A stretch of DNA of 64,000 bases from Hydractinia symbiolongicarpus (GCF_029227915.1 NC_079884.1:25172001-25236000), one strand, 5' to 3'. Shown: positions 35,101 to 49,839, counted from the stretch's first letter. The notes: generated from the sequence alone by a model not told the origin. Numbers and translations: made by a program.

Positions 35101-38100
35101 TTTGAATTTTGTTTTTTACTCAGCCACTAAGGCGCTATGGCTGAAATCTACTAAACAAAAATTTTTAAATTTTAAAATTTCTTTAGACTAAAAATGAACT
35201 TCAAATTTAGGACTATTATTAAATTGCATTAAATAAGGGTAAAAAATATCAATAATACGTATTCTAAAGTGGACCTTTTTCCTGCTTGATATCCGGAATA
35301 CCAACAAATTACCCTGGGTACAATAATAAAATTATGGTTAACATATTCGCCGCAAATTTTTAGTAACAGTATTAACATACCAAATATAGCCCATAAGCAT
35401 AGTCCTCTTTCGTATTTCTCTGTTTATGAAGAGATCGTGAAAGGAGTAATTTCTGCCATCTTTTTTAACCGCTTTCGAGCCTGCGTAAAGGTTCAACTCG
35501 TTTGGTAGTTCTTTTTTGTTGAACCGTGCTATTCTCCTAGCGTGATACTCTGCTTGCTCATTTTTGCCTTGATTCACCAGCCAACGTATTGATTCAGGAA
35601 CAAAACTGTAAAATAAACAAACAAGAAAAAAATATAAATCTGTTTTCTAAATATAGATTCAAAAAAGAGAAACATAAGCAAACGTCCCTTTAAAAATATC
35701 TTGAATTTTTTTTTTTTTGATTACAACTTACATGATGTAAAACAGCGTGATTAGACTCGGTAAACACAACGCCAACTGAATCTTCCTCCAATCTTGAATT
35801 GCCCAGGCTAGTGAAGTCATCCATAAGTTACCAACAGCCCAGCACACCTCAAAGATGCCTGCACATATCGGCCGATATTTAACAACCGTCATTTCCACCA
35901 ACAGAACGTATGACGACGTCTGTATACCCTATATGACGAAAACACACGAATAAAATAACAACTAAAATGTATAATTTTTAGTCTTTAGTCTCTCTATAAT
36001 AATAGCCGTATTCTGTCTCTGCGCAAAATGGTAGCTCTAGTAGCGAGACATACGAAATGAGGTATTTAAAGAACGGGCGAACCCGTGGATTTATCCACGG
36101 TCCACCGACTAGCATATATCTTATTTAGGTCTGTAGCGTCCCAAATGATATTTTGTCGATTATTATTATAAAAGAAGCTTGTGAAAGGATGCATTTTTAG
36201 CCAAACATTAAAATCTCAAATTCGCCTGCCCTGCACCTCCCAAAATTTGGTGTCAACTACGGCTATTTTATTTAAAGTGTAAACAAACGGAAACGCAGCT
36301 GATTGAACCAGAACAGGCTGAAGATAATGAGCAATCGAGGAAAAATGTTCTACGGACCATCTAAATAAAAAAAATATCACAAGTGCTGTGACGGGGGTTG
36401 CACTAAGCACATCATTCACCCAATGATATTTTCACAAAGTCATGTAAATGTGCTGATGAAATGGTTTTTTGATATTTTTGCCATTCATGGAAGGAAATCA
36501 CGTTTCTACAGATGATGCACAAAATTTAAGAGCTAGCACGGGTCTAACATTTTACATTTTGAGTAAATTTTTTGAAAGCAACGAAATCCTGATGGCAACG
36601 CAAGCTTCTTGCGATTAGCTAGTCCTCGCAGTTGCGGTTTAACAAAGGTATCGGACTGATCTTTCACGTCAATATCAAATTCGACACTTTGGCAGCTAGC
36701 TACTGTATAGCAATCAAGTTCAAAGCGTTATGACCAGTGCAAAATGTACGTGCATTTAAAGAAAGATGTGGAAGATATTGTCTCATTTCTGATTTTTTTT
36801 ACAATAGCTTAATTATGAAAGCACGATTTCGCATCAGGGGTTTGAACGTTGGTGAGGTGCAAAAGGGTGAAATATATCAAATAGCATTTTGAGCATTTTG
36901 TTTCAAATCCTGTGTTATTCAGTCATAAACACCCAGTCATTACTCAGCAAAAAAAGGAAGAGGGCTGCAGGTCGAAAAAAAAAATCATGTTATCATCAAG
37001 CGTCTTTTGCAACCACGATCCCAGGGCTTGAAGCCTTTTTTATTATTTATCATTTTAGACTTTAAAATGTTATCTCTTGAATTTGTTTTCCATTTTGTGA
37101 ATGTGTGTCGACATAGCTATATACTCAGATAGAATTAATGTCAAAGCCAGTTGTTCGTCATTTTTGTACGACAAAAGCTTCGAATGGCCACTAATATGTT
37201 ATCGGCGAGATGCAAAATCGCTACTTTTAAACACAAGTACGCCAAAGAGATAGCGTCAAAAATTAGCTAGACGCATCTAACAATCCAGCACAACGTAATA
37301 ATCCACGTCCGGGAAGAAAATTTGGGGAAATGGTCACGCTGAAGTCATTTTAAAGTTTAGATTTGACCAAATAATTGACATAAAAAGTGTGCTCTGTGAC
37401 AAGTTGAGAAGGAGTGAATATAATAGAGCCTATGTAATTACTTGTGGCGGCGGACTCCGAAAATAGCTTTCCCGTTTTGACATATGTTGACCAAGATTGT
37501 ACAATTCAAATTGGATTTAATTCTTAATTAATCAACGAAGGGTCAAAGTTGAAATTTTATCTAAAGGCTGACTAGCCCACTGTGTAATTCTCATCTGTAT
37601 TGTATTGCTCATAAGATATTTCTTAAATATATTTAAAGCGTGTATCACAAAGATCTCAAAATCATCTTGAACATTTTTTATATGTTGATATTCCGATATT
37701 TAAACCCTTCGATCATTTTTTACTTCACGATGTGTTCCATATGTGAAATGTCAACTAATAAATATAATCATTTACCTGTACAAGAAATCCGAGAAAAAAT
37801 CGGATAGCTACAAATGCATCGTATGAAGAAGCGAAATGTACTCCAAGACCAAGTAGGATGTGTCCATACAAACAAACCAACAACACGGGTTTCCGTCCGA
37901 ACTTATCGGATAACTGTCCGAAAATAGCACCACCAATCATGACGCCAGCAAAATAAATTGTCGTGGCCGCACTGACTTTATATTTTTCGTCACACACAAG
38001 AGACCACTAAAAGAAAAGTAATGTCTGACATTAGGGTAAAAATCGAGTTACCTGTCGATATGTTGAGTTCTCTATAAGGACATTATTGTCTAAGCAAGTT

Positions 38101-40721
38101 CACAACTACAATCTTGAACAAAAAAATTATCTGGAGAAGTTTTTTTGGGGTAATTCTTAAAAAAAAACACTGACGAAAACTTTTGCAGCTGGTAGGACCT
38201 TGAAGAAAGAAATAGGACATAGAAGTTCAATTTTTTCAGGTACGTAGGCTAAATAAGAAACTTTTGAAAAATCATTTTGACATGTGGAATTTTAAAGCAT
38301 CCCACATTAGGGCTTGTAAAGGCATTAATTAACCATAAAACCGAAGGTCAGTTGAGGGCGTTGTCAGGTCAACTTTCACAAGCCAAAAATGTATTTACGT
38401 TAAATATGCGTTTTTCCAAGTACTTTTAAGAACGAATTTTTAAATCTGTTCACAAATATTTTTGTCCAAGGTTGTAGAAACTTGACATTATGTTACAAAC
38501 AAATTTCCTTTCTTCTTTCCTTTCCTTTTTTATTTATTAAAGATGTCTCTTTCGTTAAAATCGTAAATGTTTTAAGTAGTCTTTCGTTTGTAAGGATAAC
38601 CTACTCCATACTTGCCTAATATCTTATTAACCCAGGTAATGATACCTGAATGCCATTCCAATGAATTGAGTATTTGGAGGTAAGAAAAGATTCAGCTAAG
38701 TAAATGTCTTTTAATATTTTGTAAGGCGAGTAATTCTTATGGAGTGGTTTCTTTTAAAAAATCGTGTTAAGAACAGAATGGTTAGGAAAGAGTTTTCATA
38801 AATGCTTATAAATATGTTAACTGCGTTATGAGTTGACAAGAAAGAAACAAATTAAAGGTTCCTTCACAATTTACGATAGTCACAAAGTCAGTTGTCAATG
38901 TTTGAAAATCAACTTTACCTCATCCACGATTGATGATTCCTTTCCACTGATATCAAATGTCCATCCGTTCGGACAATTCATTTTGCTTCCAAGTGTAGCA
39001 TTGAAATTCAAAAACGCTTTGCACTTTTCAAACGAGGTTTTTCCATCTTTAATTTCAGTAGGAATACTGTTGTTTTTCAGCATACCGTCAGGAATTGTAC
39101 AGCTATAAAGAAAGAAAATCTTTAACGATTTTTACGGGAACTTGTCGTATTTTTCAACAATTTTTTAGGTTTTTAAATTTTTTACTCTGTATATTTTAAC
39201 ATACCAACACAAAAGACAAAAAAAAGTATTACTTTCTTAAAAAAATAGTTAGGAATTCAATCAACCTCGGCCCTAGGCGCTTCCGGAGTTATTACGGAAA
39301 ACTTCATCAACAAGGCAAAATGTCCTGGAAACGAGGTTGTAATTCAATGTAATTCATATTTCAAGATATATTTTTATAAGACAACGATCGGGTATTCACG
39401 GGATTCAAAAGATTTAACGGTCTGACGGCTATTTAATACACCTTTACGATAATTCAATTGTACATGCGTTCCTACGGCTCTCCATCGTTTTACAATACTG
39501 GAGGTAAAAATCGTGTTTTTATGAGAGTTTGTTAGAGGCAAAAGCGTGTTTTCTCCAGTTTTTTAACTTCCGTTGAATCAATTTCTTTCAAATATTCAGG
39601 AAACGTTGATAATAATAAGATACAACTTATGTGTACTTTTCATTAAAAACAAAACGCGGCAAGAAAAGTTTGCACGAAAAAACTCCTTAATAAACTCTTA
39701 TAAAAGTGTGATGTTTACCTCCTCTGATCGCAAAATAAGCTGCGATGGAGTGTTAGTTTTCCCGAATTATCGTACCGTGTATTATCGTATGTGAAATATT
39801 TACAATTTAAAAAAGAATCATCGAACTAGCTGGACACTTTTTTTTTCGTAAAATCCTGAAAATAATTTTTTTATTTATTTCTACAAGAAACTTTAAATTC
39901 TTTTAAATCGTTATTTGCTTACACATAAGTAACAGAACCGTTCTAATCTGCGTCATTTCACATTTGAAATTAAGAAAAACAAATTAATTTTAGTTTTAGA
40001 GTTATTTTTTAAAATACCTTTCTAGGAAAAAAAATTATTTGCAACCCAGAATGTTCTGGATTAGTAAATTTTTTAGTAATATATTTACTAAAATATTTTA
40101 ATAAAAGCCTAATTATCTAGCGAGATGTTTATAAATGCCAATTTTAGCATTGAAAACTAATTTGGTATGCATAGCGAAAAACAGAATCAAAATCTAGGAA
40201 TATTTTATAAGAATATTCGAGATAAAATTAGACAAAAAGTTTGACATTTCGCTTGAGCTCTAATGAAACGTAACCAAAAAATAACAAATTTCATTTAAAG
40301 TGATTTCCCCCACTAAATCTAGTTGTGTCAGTCAGTTAAATTAGGCTGTCTGAACAACAGTCCCATAAGGGTGATTTTCACACCAGTTTGCATTCTCAGA
40401 TCACTCAATCTTAAATGTGCTAAAAATATGCTAAAAATAGATCAGGATGATTTTGTCCGAAAATTAAGAATATACATGTTGATTGAAACGAATATTCTTA
40501 CAAACAAAAACAAAAAAAAACACTTATAAAAAAAGCGTGTAACTGTTGGTAAAAAAAAAACCGTGAAGGAATACGTACCTATGTTTTGGTGTGTATCCAT
40601 ATATTGCCATAATAAGATGGTTCATCGAGACAGTGGAGTTGCATACAAACAAACAAATATACAATAAAATTTGATACAACCCAGGATCACCCAACTGGGC
40701 TAACAACTCTGCAACTTCCAT
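32199..40721 (-). CDS. SLC22-family organic ion transporter (MFS)
   Basis: A plasma-membrane major facilitator of the organic cation/anion transporter family. Ten exons close in frame: 40579-40721, 38919-39102, 37776-38006, 35732-35928, 35381-35605, 34708-34842, 34536-34627, 32982-33093, 32584-32656, 32199-32375. They give 522 residues, typical for SLC22. I chose the ATG of MEVAELLAQLGDPG because SLC22 proteins start just before this first membrane segment; an in-frame ATG lies 14 codons upstream. The large extracellular loop is Cys-rich (TPKHSCTIPDG, NCPNGWTFD). Then follow WSLVCDEK and the MFS motif GQLSDKFGRKPVLL. FVPESIRWLVNQGK comes after TM6, VELFPTVVRTLGMG after TM10, and FVPETRGQHLPETIEE is the C-terminal signature. 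The substrate cannot be deduced. Introns hold several MITEs. Confidence 0.93.
33386..33446. mobile_element. Short CAACCTCG MITE copy
   Basis: It begins CAACCTCGTCCCC and ends GGGAACGAGGTTG, an inverted pair of about 13 bp around a 61-bp element. It belongs to the same family as 33540-33646 and 39262-39340. No target duplication is visible. It lies in an intron of the SLC22 gene. Confidence 0.65.
33540..33646. mobile_element. CAACCTCG MITE with 8-bp target duplication
   Basis: It begins CAACCTCGTCCCCATGG and ends CCTGGGATTGAGGTTAG, inverted. The flanks are AGCGATAT on the left and AGCGATAT on the right, an 8-bp duplication that fits hAT-type insertion. It lies in an SLC22 intron. Confidence 0.75.
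35991..36112 (+). mobile_element. Helitron-like short element, copy 1
   Basis: It starts TCTCTATAATAATAGCCG and ends CTAG. A hairpin, CCGTGGAT-TT-ATCCACGG, lies at 36083-36100, about 8 bp before CTAG (36109-36112). This is the layout of Helitron 3' ends. Similar sequences lie at 49283-49405 and, inverted, at 59510-59629. It sits inside a large SLC22 intron. Confidence 0.65.
39262..39339. mobile_element. CAACCTCG MITE with 8-bp target duplication
   Basis: It begins CAACCTCGGCCCTAGG and ends TCCTGGAAACGAGGTTG, inverted, followed by T. AATTCAAT flanks both sides, an 8-bp duplication. It has about 78 bp and no coding capacity. It lies in SLC22 intron 1. Confidence 0.8.
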
Positions 40722-43577
40722 TTTGCTATACAAAACACAAGAACTTTCTAAGAGCACATCCAACCTTTGCTAGCTCGCGCTACAGATTAAAAGTCTTCTC
40801 GATATGCAAATAACAAAATTAAATATTTTGAATGCAATTATATTTAGGCGAGATAATAAAATACCAAACGACGTGTCTCTCTAAATTGTTTAACAAAACT
40901 CTATGGTGATAAAAGTCTGTTAAAAAGGTCAATTAAGAAATTAAATAATTATTATCTAAGCAGACACAAAGCGACCCCCATTATTAAAAACATATCTTTC
41001 GAAGTGGAAATGACATTACAGAACAAGATTTTAACAAATGCTTGTGGTTTTTCTGTCTTCGCGCCGTTACTAACCAACCTCGCCCCAGGGCTCCTTGTCA
41101 CTGTCTTGAATTATTAATAACGAGTTGAAAGAAGATCTGGGAAGGGGTTATATAAGTATTTCCATTTTAAATAATACATAGACAAAAGAAAATGTAACAA
41201 TTACTCATGCTAGGGCAAAATTTTAAGCTGGAAATACAATCTTACGCTGCATTGATTATAGAAACCACTCTTATTAACATAAAATGCGCAAATAGAAACC
41301 AGTTTGTTGACATTTTAATAAAGCGAGATGCTATTTTATTTTATACGTGAAAGTTTTTTTGTAAAAAAGTTTTTTTATATCGACATTTTGGTCTACATCA
41401 AAGTAAATATTAGCATTGCCATGCAAACAAAATATGTTCTGCAAATTAGGAATTAGTGGAACGAATATCAAATATTGTCTACAACAACAACAGCAGATAG
41501 TGACTGTGGCAACAAATATCTCGCCTGCATGTAAATTTACTTGCGGTTTATTTCACCATTAAAACTAATGACTACACGGTACCTTTCCAAAAGCATACTG
41601 GCCTGTTCTTCATACAACAAAGCAACGGTAGAAGTCTGCAAAAAGATTTTCTACTAAAGTATGAAACGTTCGAGTTATTCCCTAACATGTGTACGTGTGT
41701 AAATTTAGGTGATTAAAATATTTGTTAACTAATTACACTGTACTTAAGAGCCTCGTGATTAATTAACGTATTCTCGATTACACCGGATTCTTCGTCCGTT
41801 AAACTTTGGCGCGCTAATGTAACACGTTTTTAGACCATAATGTTTTTGCTCACTTTTGTCGTACGAGTTATAAAGTTTTATAAGCAGCCCGGTTGCTAGA
41901 CCACATCCTTTTGCCAAATCTCACGCTTCAACATCCTGAACTTTTGCTTTACTATAGTAACCTTTCCAGTTGCATGGACCCGCATTTCAGTGTGCTTTGG
42001 AGAAACGCAAAATTCACTATTTTTATAAAAATTAATCAATTGAAGGAACTTTAGGCAATCTAAAACCTGGCCAAAAAATGAGGTTACATAAAAAATGTTT
42101 TCATAAAGACAGCAAAATCAAGTGCACACAAAACAAGAGAAAACTGTATGTTGACAAATTTCTACCCTTCCAGTTTAAATTCCATCCTATCTAAACATAC
42201 CCCGCAATGCATTATTAACGATACCAATAGCAACACAATAATCATAAAAATGAATTCTTCATAAGCAATTACAGCGTACATGATCAACTCAAAGAGTGAA
42301 TCATAAAAAAGACATAATTCTAATATTTGAGTATTTATTATATTCAAATAACCAAATAAATAAACATCTAAAGAGAAAACAATATTTTGATGCCACTAAA
42401 ATTGACACGACCTCTAAAAAATGTGGTTATAAAAAGTAAATAAATAAATTATACGAGCATCAAAACACAGCTAAAACTCGTTAGGTCGGGATTATGGCTT
42501 TAAAAATTACCCTTTAATTAGGATATATTACGAAGGGTTTTTATTCTTAACAAAACTAATTAATAAAAACATGTTTTCGGTTTTATTAGAATTTCAAAAC
42601 TTAGTACAAACCTCAAAAGTTGACCCTTTAAAAGCAATAATTTAAAAACGTTGGCAAATAAAAGAAATGTCTTTTCATATGTCAATAGTTTCTTTATATG
42701 ACGTCACAGTTGCTAGGTGTACAAAAGAAAACGAGATAACCTTTTTTTGTAAAATGCAAAAGCAAGAAAAAGTAGCAAAAGATTTTCTACAAACACTCCC
42801 TTGATTTTTTCATGGGTCACCACCTTTTAACTAAGCCCTGTGAGTGTTTACCTGAGTTGAATGCAATACTTATTCTGAGATAACATTTTATTTTGAATGT
42901 GTGACATTAAAAAATTTGTTGTCAATTTATGAAGTCCCCCGTCTAATAAGTCACATCTTCAAAAATATTTTCTGACAAATAAGCTCCGGAGTTTAATCGA
43001 GTATTTTCGGTGCATCAAGTTTGCTACAAATACCTCTCTTTTCATCTTTTTAGGACATTTTCTTTATATATTCCAGGCTATTTTTGAGACTTTAAGCCTA
43101 CTTTTAGAATGTTTTGGATAATTATGATTAGATCAAACATAATTACAACAACAATTTTTGAGGAAAAGAATAAGTTTGACATCCCTAAAACAAAGTTTTT
43201 AATCACGTGAGTTAATGAGAAAAACAAACGGATTAACAAAAAATTAATTTTAATACAAGAGACATAAGAAATTCAGGTTTGAATAATGTTTTTTTCTTAT
43301 ATTTAAAAAAATCTCCGCAAATTGCAGATTTTTTAGAAGTTGTAGCAACTCGAACATATAGCATATTAAAAAGTCATTATTTTCTTTCATAATAAACATT
43401 GCAATATTTCATGCTGAAAAAGATTAACCATAATTGAGGTTGAACTGATGCGATGATTGTACACAATTTTTGTAAAAGTTAATTAAAATTGGTTATTTTG
43501 CAGAATCTAACTGAACAAAGTCAATAACAAACAGTCTAGTAAATCTACAAAATTGCATAATATGAATAAGCAAGACA
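40722..43577. other. Intergenic between SLC22 and MAN1B1
   Basis: The SLC22 promoter should lie at its left side, and the MAN1B1 3' UTR at its right. A single CAACCTCGCCCCAGGGC end at about 41075 marks another fragment of the CAACCTCG family. No gene is recognised. Confidence 0.45.
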
Positions 43578-46500
43578 TTAATGTTTAAATACTGGTAAAG
43601 GGTGTGCTTCAGTATTAAACACATATTTATCAAGAGGAATAACATCAACGTCACTGAAAAGTAAATATAAATACTTCAACGTCTCCCCTAAAAAGAAGCT
43701 CTCCATCTTGTCTCTCGCTCCTCCTGGCCTGGGATTTGCACTGTTTCTGACGTCATTCAAACTGACGTAACCGCCGGACGGCACTTTACAATGTTTATTG
43801 AAGGCTTGTAAAATTTTCCAGCCGTATTCTTGATATTTCTTGTCTTTGGTAATTTGATACATGATATGTAACGATTCAACAGTCTCTGGTCGAAGCAAGT
43901 TATGTGCGTCCAAAGGCTGAAAGCAAATACAACAAAAAAATAGGGCGCGTGCCGAATAAATACGCCCCTTCCAACATCGATTCTTAATGCCTCTAATTTT
44001 TGCAATGGGCGTAACTTTTGTCTATGAGATCACAGATGAACAAATGAAAAGTAAAATCAATTAGAGTGGGCGTTACATGACCCAGCCTTTGATGGTGAAT
44101 GTAGTTGAAGTTGTCGAAACATTTTAAATAAATTTGGAATAAATCTTATAAAAATTCAAAAAAATATTTCTTTTAGTTTTATATCATTTTACTTTCCGTT
44201 GTTTTTATTCTTATTTATTTTTTTTTATTTTTTTTTTATTCATTGGCAAAATTAAAATTAAAAAATAATCCAAGCTTTTTTCTAAAAATCAAAGTGTAGA
44301 TTTATCTTTTGCAACCAAGGTTGAATTTAACCAGCATCCTCTTTAGGCTAACTAACCTTGACATATAGATCGACAGCAGCACCTTCTTCAGTATTAAAAT
44401 ATACTATTTCGGGACTTAAACCTGTCTCCATTCTTGCATACATCTGATAGCAAGTTTCCGTCAATTCTTTGGCAAGCTCCATATGCCAAGCTGGCAGTCC
44501 ATGATAGTGACCAAGAGCAAGTGTTCCCGGAAGAAAACACACTAAATGGTCCTAAATAGAAATTTGCACCAATAAAAACTACGAATAAAAAAATAGGTAT
44601 ATTACAGTAAAATGACTTATAACGTTATTTCGAATTACTTTGCAATTGTTGTTATAATAAAAATAAAATATTCGTGAAACACTTTACCATTTTGGGACTA
44701 AAATTTCTTCCAGCTAGCAGTTCACCAACGAACGTTAATCCAGTCGTTTTTGTTTTTCTCACCAGTAGTTTTTTCATCCCCTCCATTGCTGTTAAATATT
44801 CTTTTTTCATTCTGCATTAACAACAACAAAAAACAAAAAAACAAGCATTAAATAAATACCAATTAATTGTCTTTTTAGTACACTGATAGTAAAGACATAT
44901 CCAGTAGTCGCATTCTTGTATATTTCCGACTTTAGTGTGACTTAAACGGTAAATTTCCCCCCTGCTCAAAATCTTCAGTTAAAGAAATAATTGACCATCT
45001 AGTACAATATGCATCAGTGAGGCTAGTGTGCAGTTTTTCATGAGAAGTGGCCTTATTTGCGCTAATATGACAGGCTTTCGACAACACAATACCCTGCAAA
45101 CATCGCGCGCAAATAGCATCTCCTTGGAACTTCGCTTTTGACAGCTGCTTACATTTCTACGAAAGAATCTCACGTGGTTCAAAGTGAAGTCAATAGTTTG
45201 TAAATTGATTTTTAAGGTTGTTTCTGTGAAAACAAAAATTAATATTCTGCTTGAAACTTAGGGATAATATAAAAACAACATAAGGTACTGCTTACACTTC
45301 ATCAGTCTTGCCAGTTTGGATCCACTGTTTGAGCAAATATTCGTAATAACTATCACCCCGTGCTCCAAACGTAATGTGAGAACCAGGACGGAACTCTCCT
45401 GAGTCAGCGTTTATATATATTGGTGCTAAGCCTGCGTTTCTTTGAAGTGAGAATATATGAAGCATAATATTGTCCGCAGCCGACTGATAATAAAAAAAAT
45501 AAAAAATATAAAAATAATGAACGGTAACAATATTTCCAGACATGTAGAATGGCTTTGAAAAATCTACACTACAACTAGACTTCGACCACACGGGAAGAAG
45601 GGGGGGATGAAAGCGACAGTAAAATATCATTATCACACACGGTGTAGTAGCACTGGACAAAAAAATAATAACCTCTTAAAACTTACCTTGTACGCAGGGT
45701 TGTTTAAAGCATATGATAAATCTTTGAATTCAAGCTGAATAGTAGTCACTTCCGATAGAGAGCTATCTGGACTCCATGAAGGAGGCTTGCCTACTTTGTC
45801 ACGTAGCAAGACATCGGAGTAAGGAATCTTCGAACGTGAGTTGAAAGCACCCAACAGTCGCTCACCAAGATCAGCCTGTAGTAAAATTTTAGAAGTCGAG
45901 GTTATAGGTAAAATATTTCATAGCATTTCCAGAATATAACAGAAAACCTCAACATGACGAGCTGCAGTCAATAACTTTATAATAGTGAAAAGAACGCATA
46001 ACTAATCATTCTGATTATAGAAAGATATACTGCAAGCATGAACAAGTGCAAAGGCTTAAAAAAAGAGGTTTCCAAAAAAATTTCCACAATTCCAGAATCA
46101 CCGGCAACCCGTTAATACTTGGACATTAAAAAAAGCTAGTCCCAAGCAGGACTTTATTGCATATTTCATCTATTGCAAAAAAAGTGCAGTGGAACTATAA
46201 ACACAAAATGTTCAATTTTAATGTTCCGCAGTTTTTTTAGAATAAAAAGAATAATCACAACACATTTTTAAAAATGACAAACTGCTAAAGAACAAGAAAA
46301 CGCGAAAATAAATTCCCTAAATTTATGTCAACATAATGCAAAACAAAGTACATTTCACAGAAATTGGGTGCTGAAGATCCTTATTCCTTATTATCAACGT
46401 GAACGCATATTGGTCGGCTAAAAATAACACCTTATAATTAAGTAAGAGGTAAATTTTAACAAGAATAAAAGAATTTTTATTGACATTCAGGTCATATAAA

Positions 46501-49500
46501 AAAATACTTACTCACCTTCTGAAATTATCACACTGTAAAAAACACTGAAAGTGCAGACCGGCTTACCTATGTTAGCGCATGCAGCATAAATATTAACAGA
46601 AAATTAAAAACACAAAGTAAAACCAACTTACAGCTTTCTCAAGGAACATCTTATCCGCAGTCATATGATAAATACTCAATAATCCGCCTAATATACGAAT
46701 TGTAGTTTCAAATAAATTCACTGTAACTGGCTTGGAGAAGGACAACTCGTTCTCTACCCAATCTCTGGCTTCTTTATATTCCTTCTTCATATTCATTAAC
46801 CACAAGGTGTCTAAAGAATCAACAATGGTCAGCCCAAGCATGAACCATTCATGGTGTGATCTAGCTATTGGTGCAAGTTCATCATGACCCCATGCAAATT
46901 TTCTGTACCCCAACCAAGCATGCTTGCATGTCTCTACTACTCCCAACTGTCTTGCAGTCATTGGAATATTCTCAGGGAAACGAGCATAGTCTTTGCTTTT
47001 TCCAATCGCACCCTCTCTTTTGTCATTTTTTGCTTCAGCGCTTTTATTATCAACATGATCTAACTTCTTTGGGTCATCTTTTGGTGCAAGTTTACGCATG
47101 CCATCTTCTGGTATCCTGACTGCGTTATTTTTTTCAAGATCCTTTACATACAAATCTAATTTCCCAGGTTTATTATTAACATTCTGTCTGTGTTTATCTA
47201 CGTTATGAGTATCTTCTGTGGAGGACTTGACGAGACCACCCCGAAGTTTAGGTGGGCCACGTTTCAAAGGACGAATTTTTTCGTCTAGTTCTCTATGTAT
47301 TTTTTCAATATATCTTTTTTTATCTAGTTTTTTATGTCGTGGATTATTTAAAGGGTGAGGGACATGTTCAAACGTTCCATGAATAGATCCTACAGAAACT
47401 CTAGTTTTGTGCGCGAATACATAAAACAGTGAGAGTAGTGAGAACATTAACAAAATCCATACGCATTTCTGTTGAGATGTTAAGCCTCTCCACTTCTATA
47501 AGCAAAAAAAAAAGATATATACATAAGACCTGACTAAACTATTGCTGTAACGTTCTACAGTTTAAAGGGGCTACGAACCGGTTAAAATGCTCACTTTCCG
47601 TATATCCCGCGCACATATTAAAAATCCGGCAAACGCGTTTCGCGCAATGAACAGACCAGCGCACTTTGCTCGCTGGTTCAATATTTTTTTTCGAAAAGTA
47701 TATTACAAAGAAATATTTCAGCAAGACTCATTCTGGATGAAAACATGATTAAGGCTGGAGAAGATAAAAATTCTAGATATATCTATATGTTCGAGTCTGT
47801 AAATTACAGACATGCCGGAAAAATAGCCATTTTTGTTTTTCACCGCCATCAGCTAGACTTTCGTGTAAGTTACTAAAGTCGAAAACCAACAGACGTTCCG
47901 TAGCCCCTTTAAGCAGTAAAATCAAAAACACGTTACAGCCAGATTTACTAGAACTACTAGGATAGTTTAATGTGAACTATTTAACCCAACTAGCCAAATG
48001 ATAGAACTCAGACATGTTCGAACAACAAATTTCCCTGACACTTTTGCAGTTTTTTCATAAAAAGGATACATTTTCGTCTCATCAAAATTTTTTTCCCTCT
48101 ATTAATATAAATCAAACCTGTAGACTAAACAAGTCAAAAGAAAAAAACCTTCCATGTGTCATAAACAAGGCCATAATCCTGCAAATAATTCTGCTTTGTG
48201 AAACTTCTCTGAGTTACAACACTTTTATATGCCTTCCACTCTTTTTCTTGTTTGTGTAAAACATAAGTTTAATAAAACTGTGTGAAATAATGTAGCTGAA
48301 TAATACTAGTAATACAATTGCTGGCAGGCTGGCCACAAAAACTTCATAGTTTTAGGACATTTTTAGAAATAGAAATCAAATCTTTGGAGAAAGCACATAA
48401 TATATATAAACACCATTGCTAAAATTTTAGGAGGAAATGACGTTACTGACAAGAAAACCTATTTGGTTGCAACACTCAACCTACAATTTAATGAAACTGG
48501 CGACCTATGTTTTCACACCTGCTATAACTCAACTATGTCAACTTTTCAATAAGTAATATGACTCAAAGACATTCTTGAGAAAGGGTTTTTAGACATGAAT
48601 AATTTTTGCTTTTAAAAAAAATATTAAACAACTTTTATTCCTAAACATTTCAACTTGGTGCAAACAGGAGATCCATGTCACCCTTTGCATACTGGATTGG
48701 GATTACTTGGTGCCTTTAAACTTAGAGAGTTGTTTTGCTATACAGAATGTGGACTTTTTATATCTCTGTAAATTGGCTAACATACAAAAGATTAGGAAAA
48801 AACAATTGGCTAATTTATGCATTGTAGGCATTTCATGAAAATCAAGAGTAAAATCATGCAAATGTACAAAAATGTTGGCTTTCTTACCAGAGTGGTGATA
48901 CTAGCAAAAAACAAGTAATAAGCTAGTTTTGAATTTATTATTGCTGTTTTTAAAGGACAGGGGTGAGTTTTTCGGAAAAAAAATAAAATTATTATTAACC
49001 AAATAATCCTTTTAACCGTCTCTTTTCGGCTTAAATTAGGTTAAATATTCCGACACCTCCCTTTAATAAAAGCACAATCCAAACTCAGTCTGGAATCTGG
49101 TGCAAATTTTACCAAACCTTATGACTTATTAAAAGAATTTGTTTAAATGATTTTGGCACATATATCTTTTGAAAGTAATATTGTGTCAAAAATGGTGTAC
49201 CGGTGTCTCACAAAATAGCTAAAGTCAGGATGTTTATAATAAAAACTGTCAGTTAAATTTTATTAAGCTGGTGTAACCTATATTTCAATACCCATGCACG
49301 TCTGTCTGTCACGCAAAATGGTACCACAAGTAGCGAGATACACGCAATAAGGTTATAAAAAGAACAGGTGAACCCGCTGAATTTTTCCACGGGCCACTGA
49401 CTAGTAAGGTATGATACCGAGTTGCAAGTCAAATTTTATTGAAGTTACAGTTTGCAATTCTTTTTCTTTTTTAAAATTTTACTACTACAAGACAATATAT

Positions 49501-49839
49501 TAAAGTAGTTAGCTTCTATAGAAAACACAAAATGGACCAGTTCTACTATTTTAGGGATCACACATTAAGGTGTGTCTGCGATGCAATAATTAAGATTTAC
49601 CCTGACTAAAGACATTAAAGGAAATTTAAGGAATGACAAGTGATGTTCACATGACTCAAAATGTAGGACTTAAGTTATTTACTAAAGCTTTTTTTTTGTT
49701 CTAAATAGAAAGTCCACAAGAATTTGCCGTAAAGCTACCATCGTTGGATATTATAGACCACTCGTTCAGCATGTGGAAAAATTTACAGAAATTCACCTGT
49801 CAAAAAAACCCACAAAAGTCTATGCGCAGCTACCATCTG

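Noticed and set aside
36216-36419. 67-residue minus-strand frame between SLC22 exons
   Set aside because: It does not match SLC22 sequence, and exons 3 and 4 join in phase without it.
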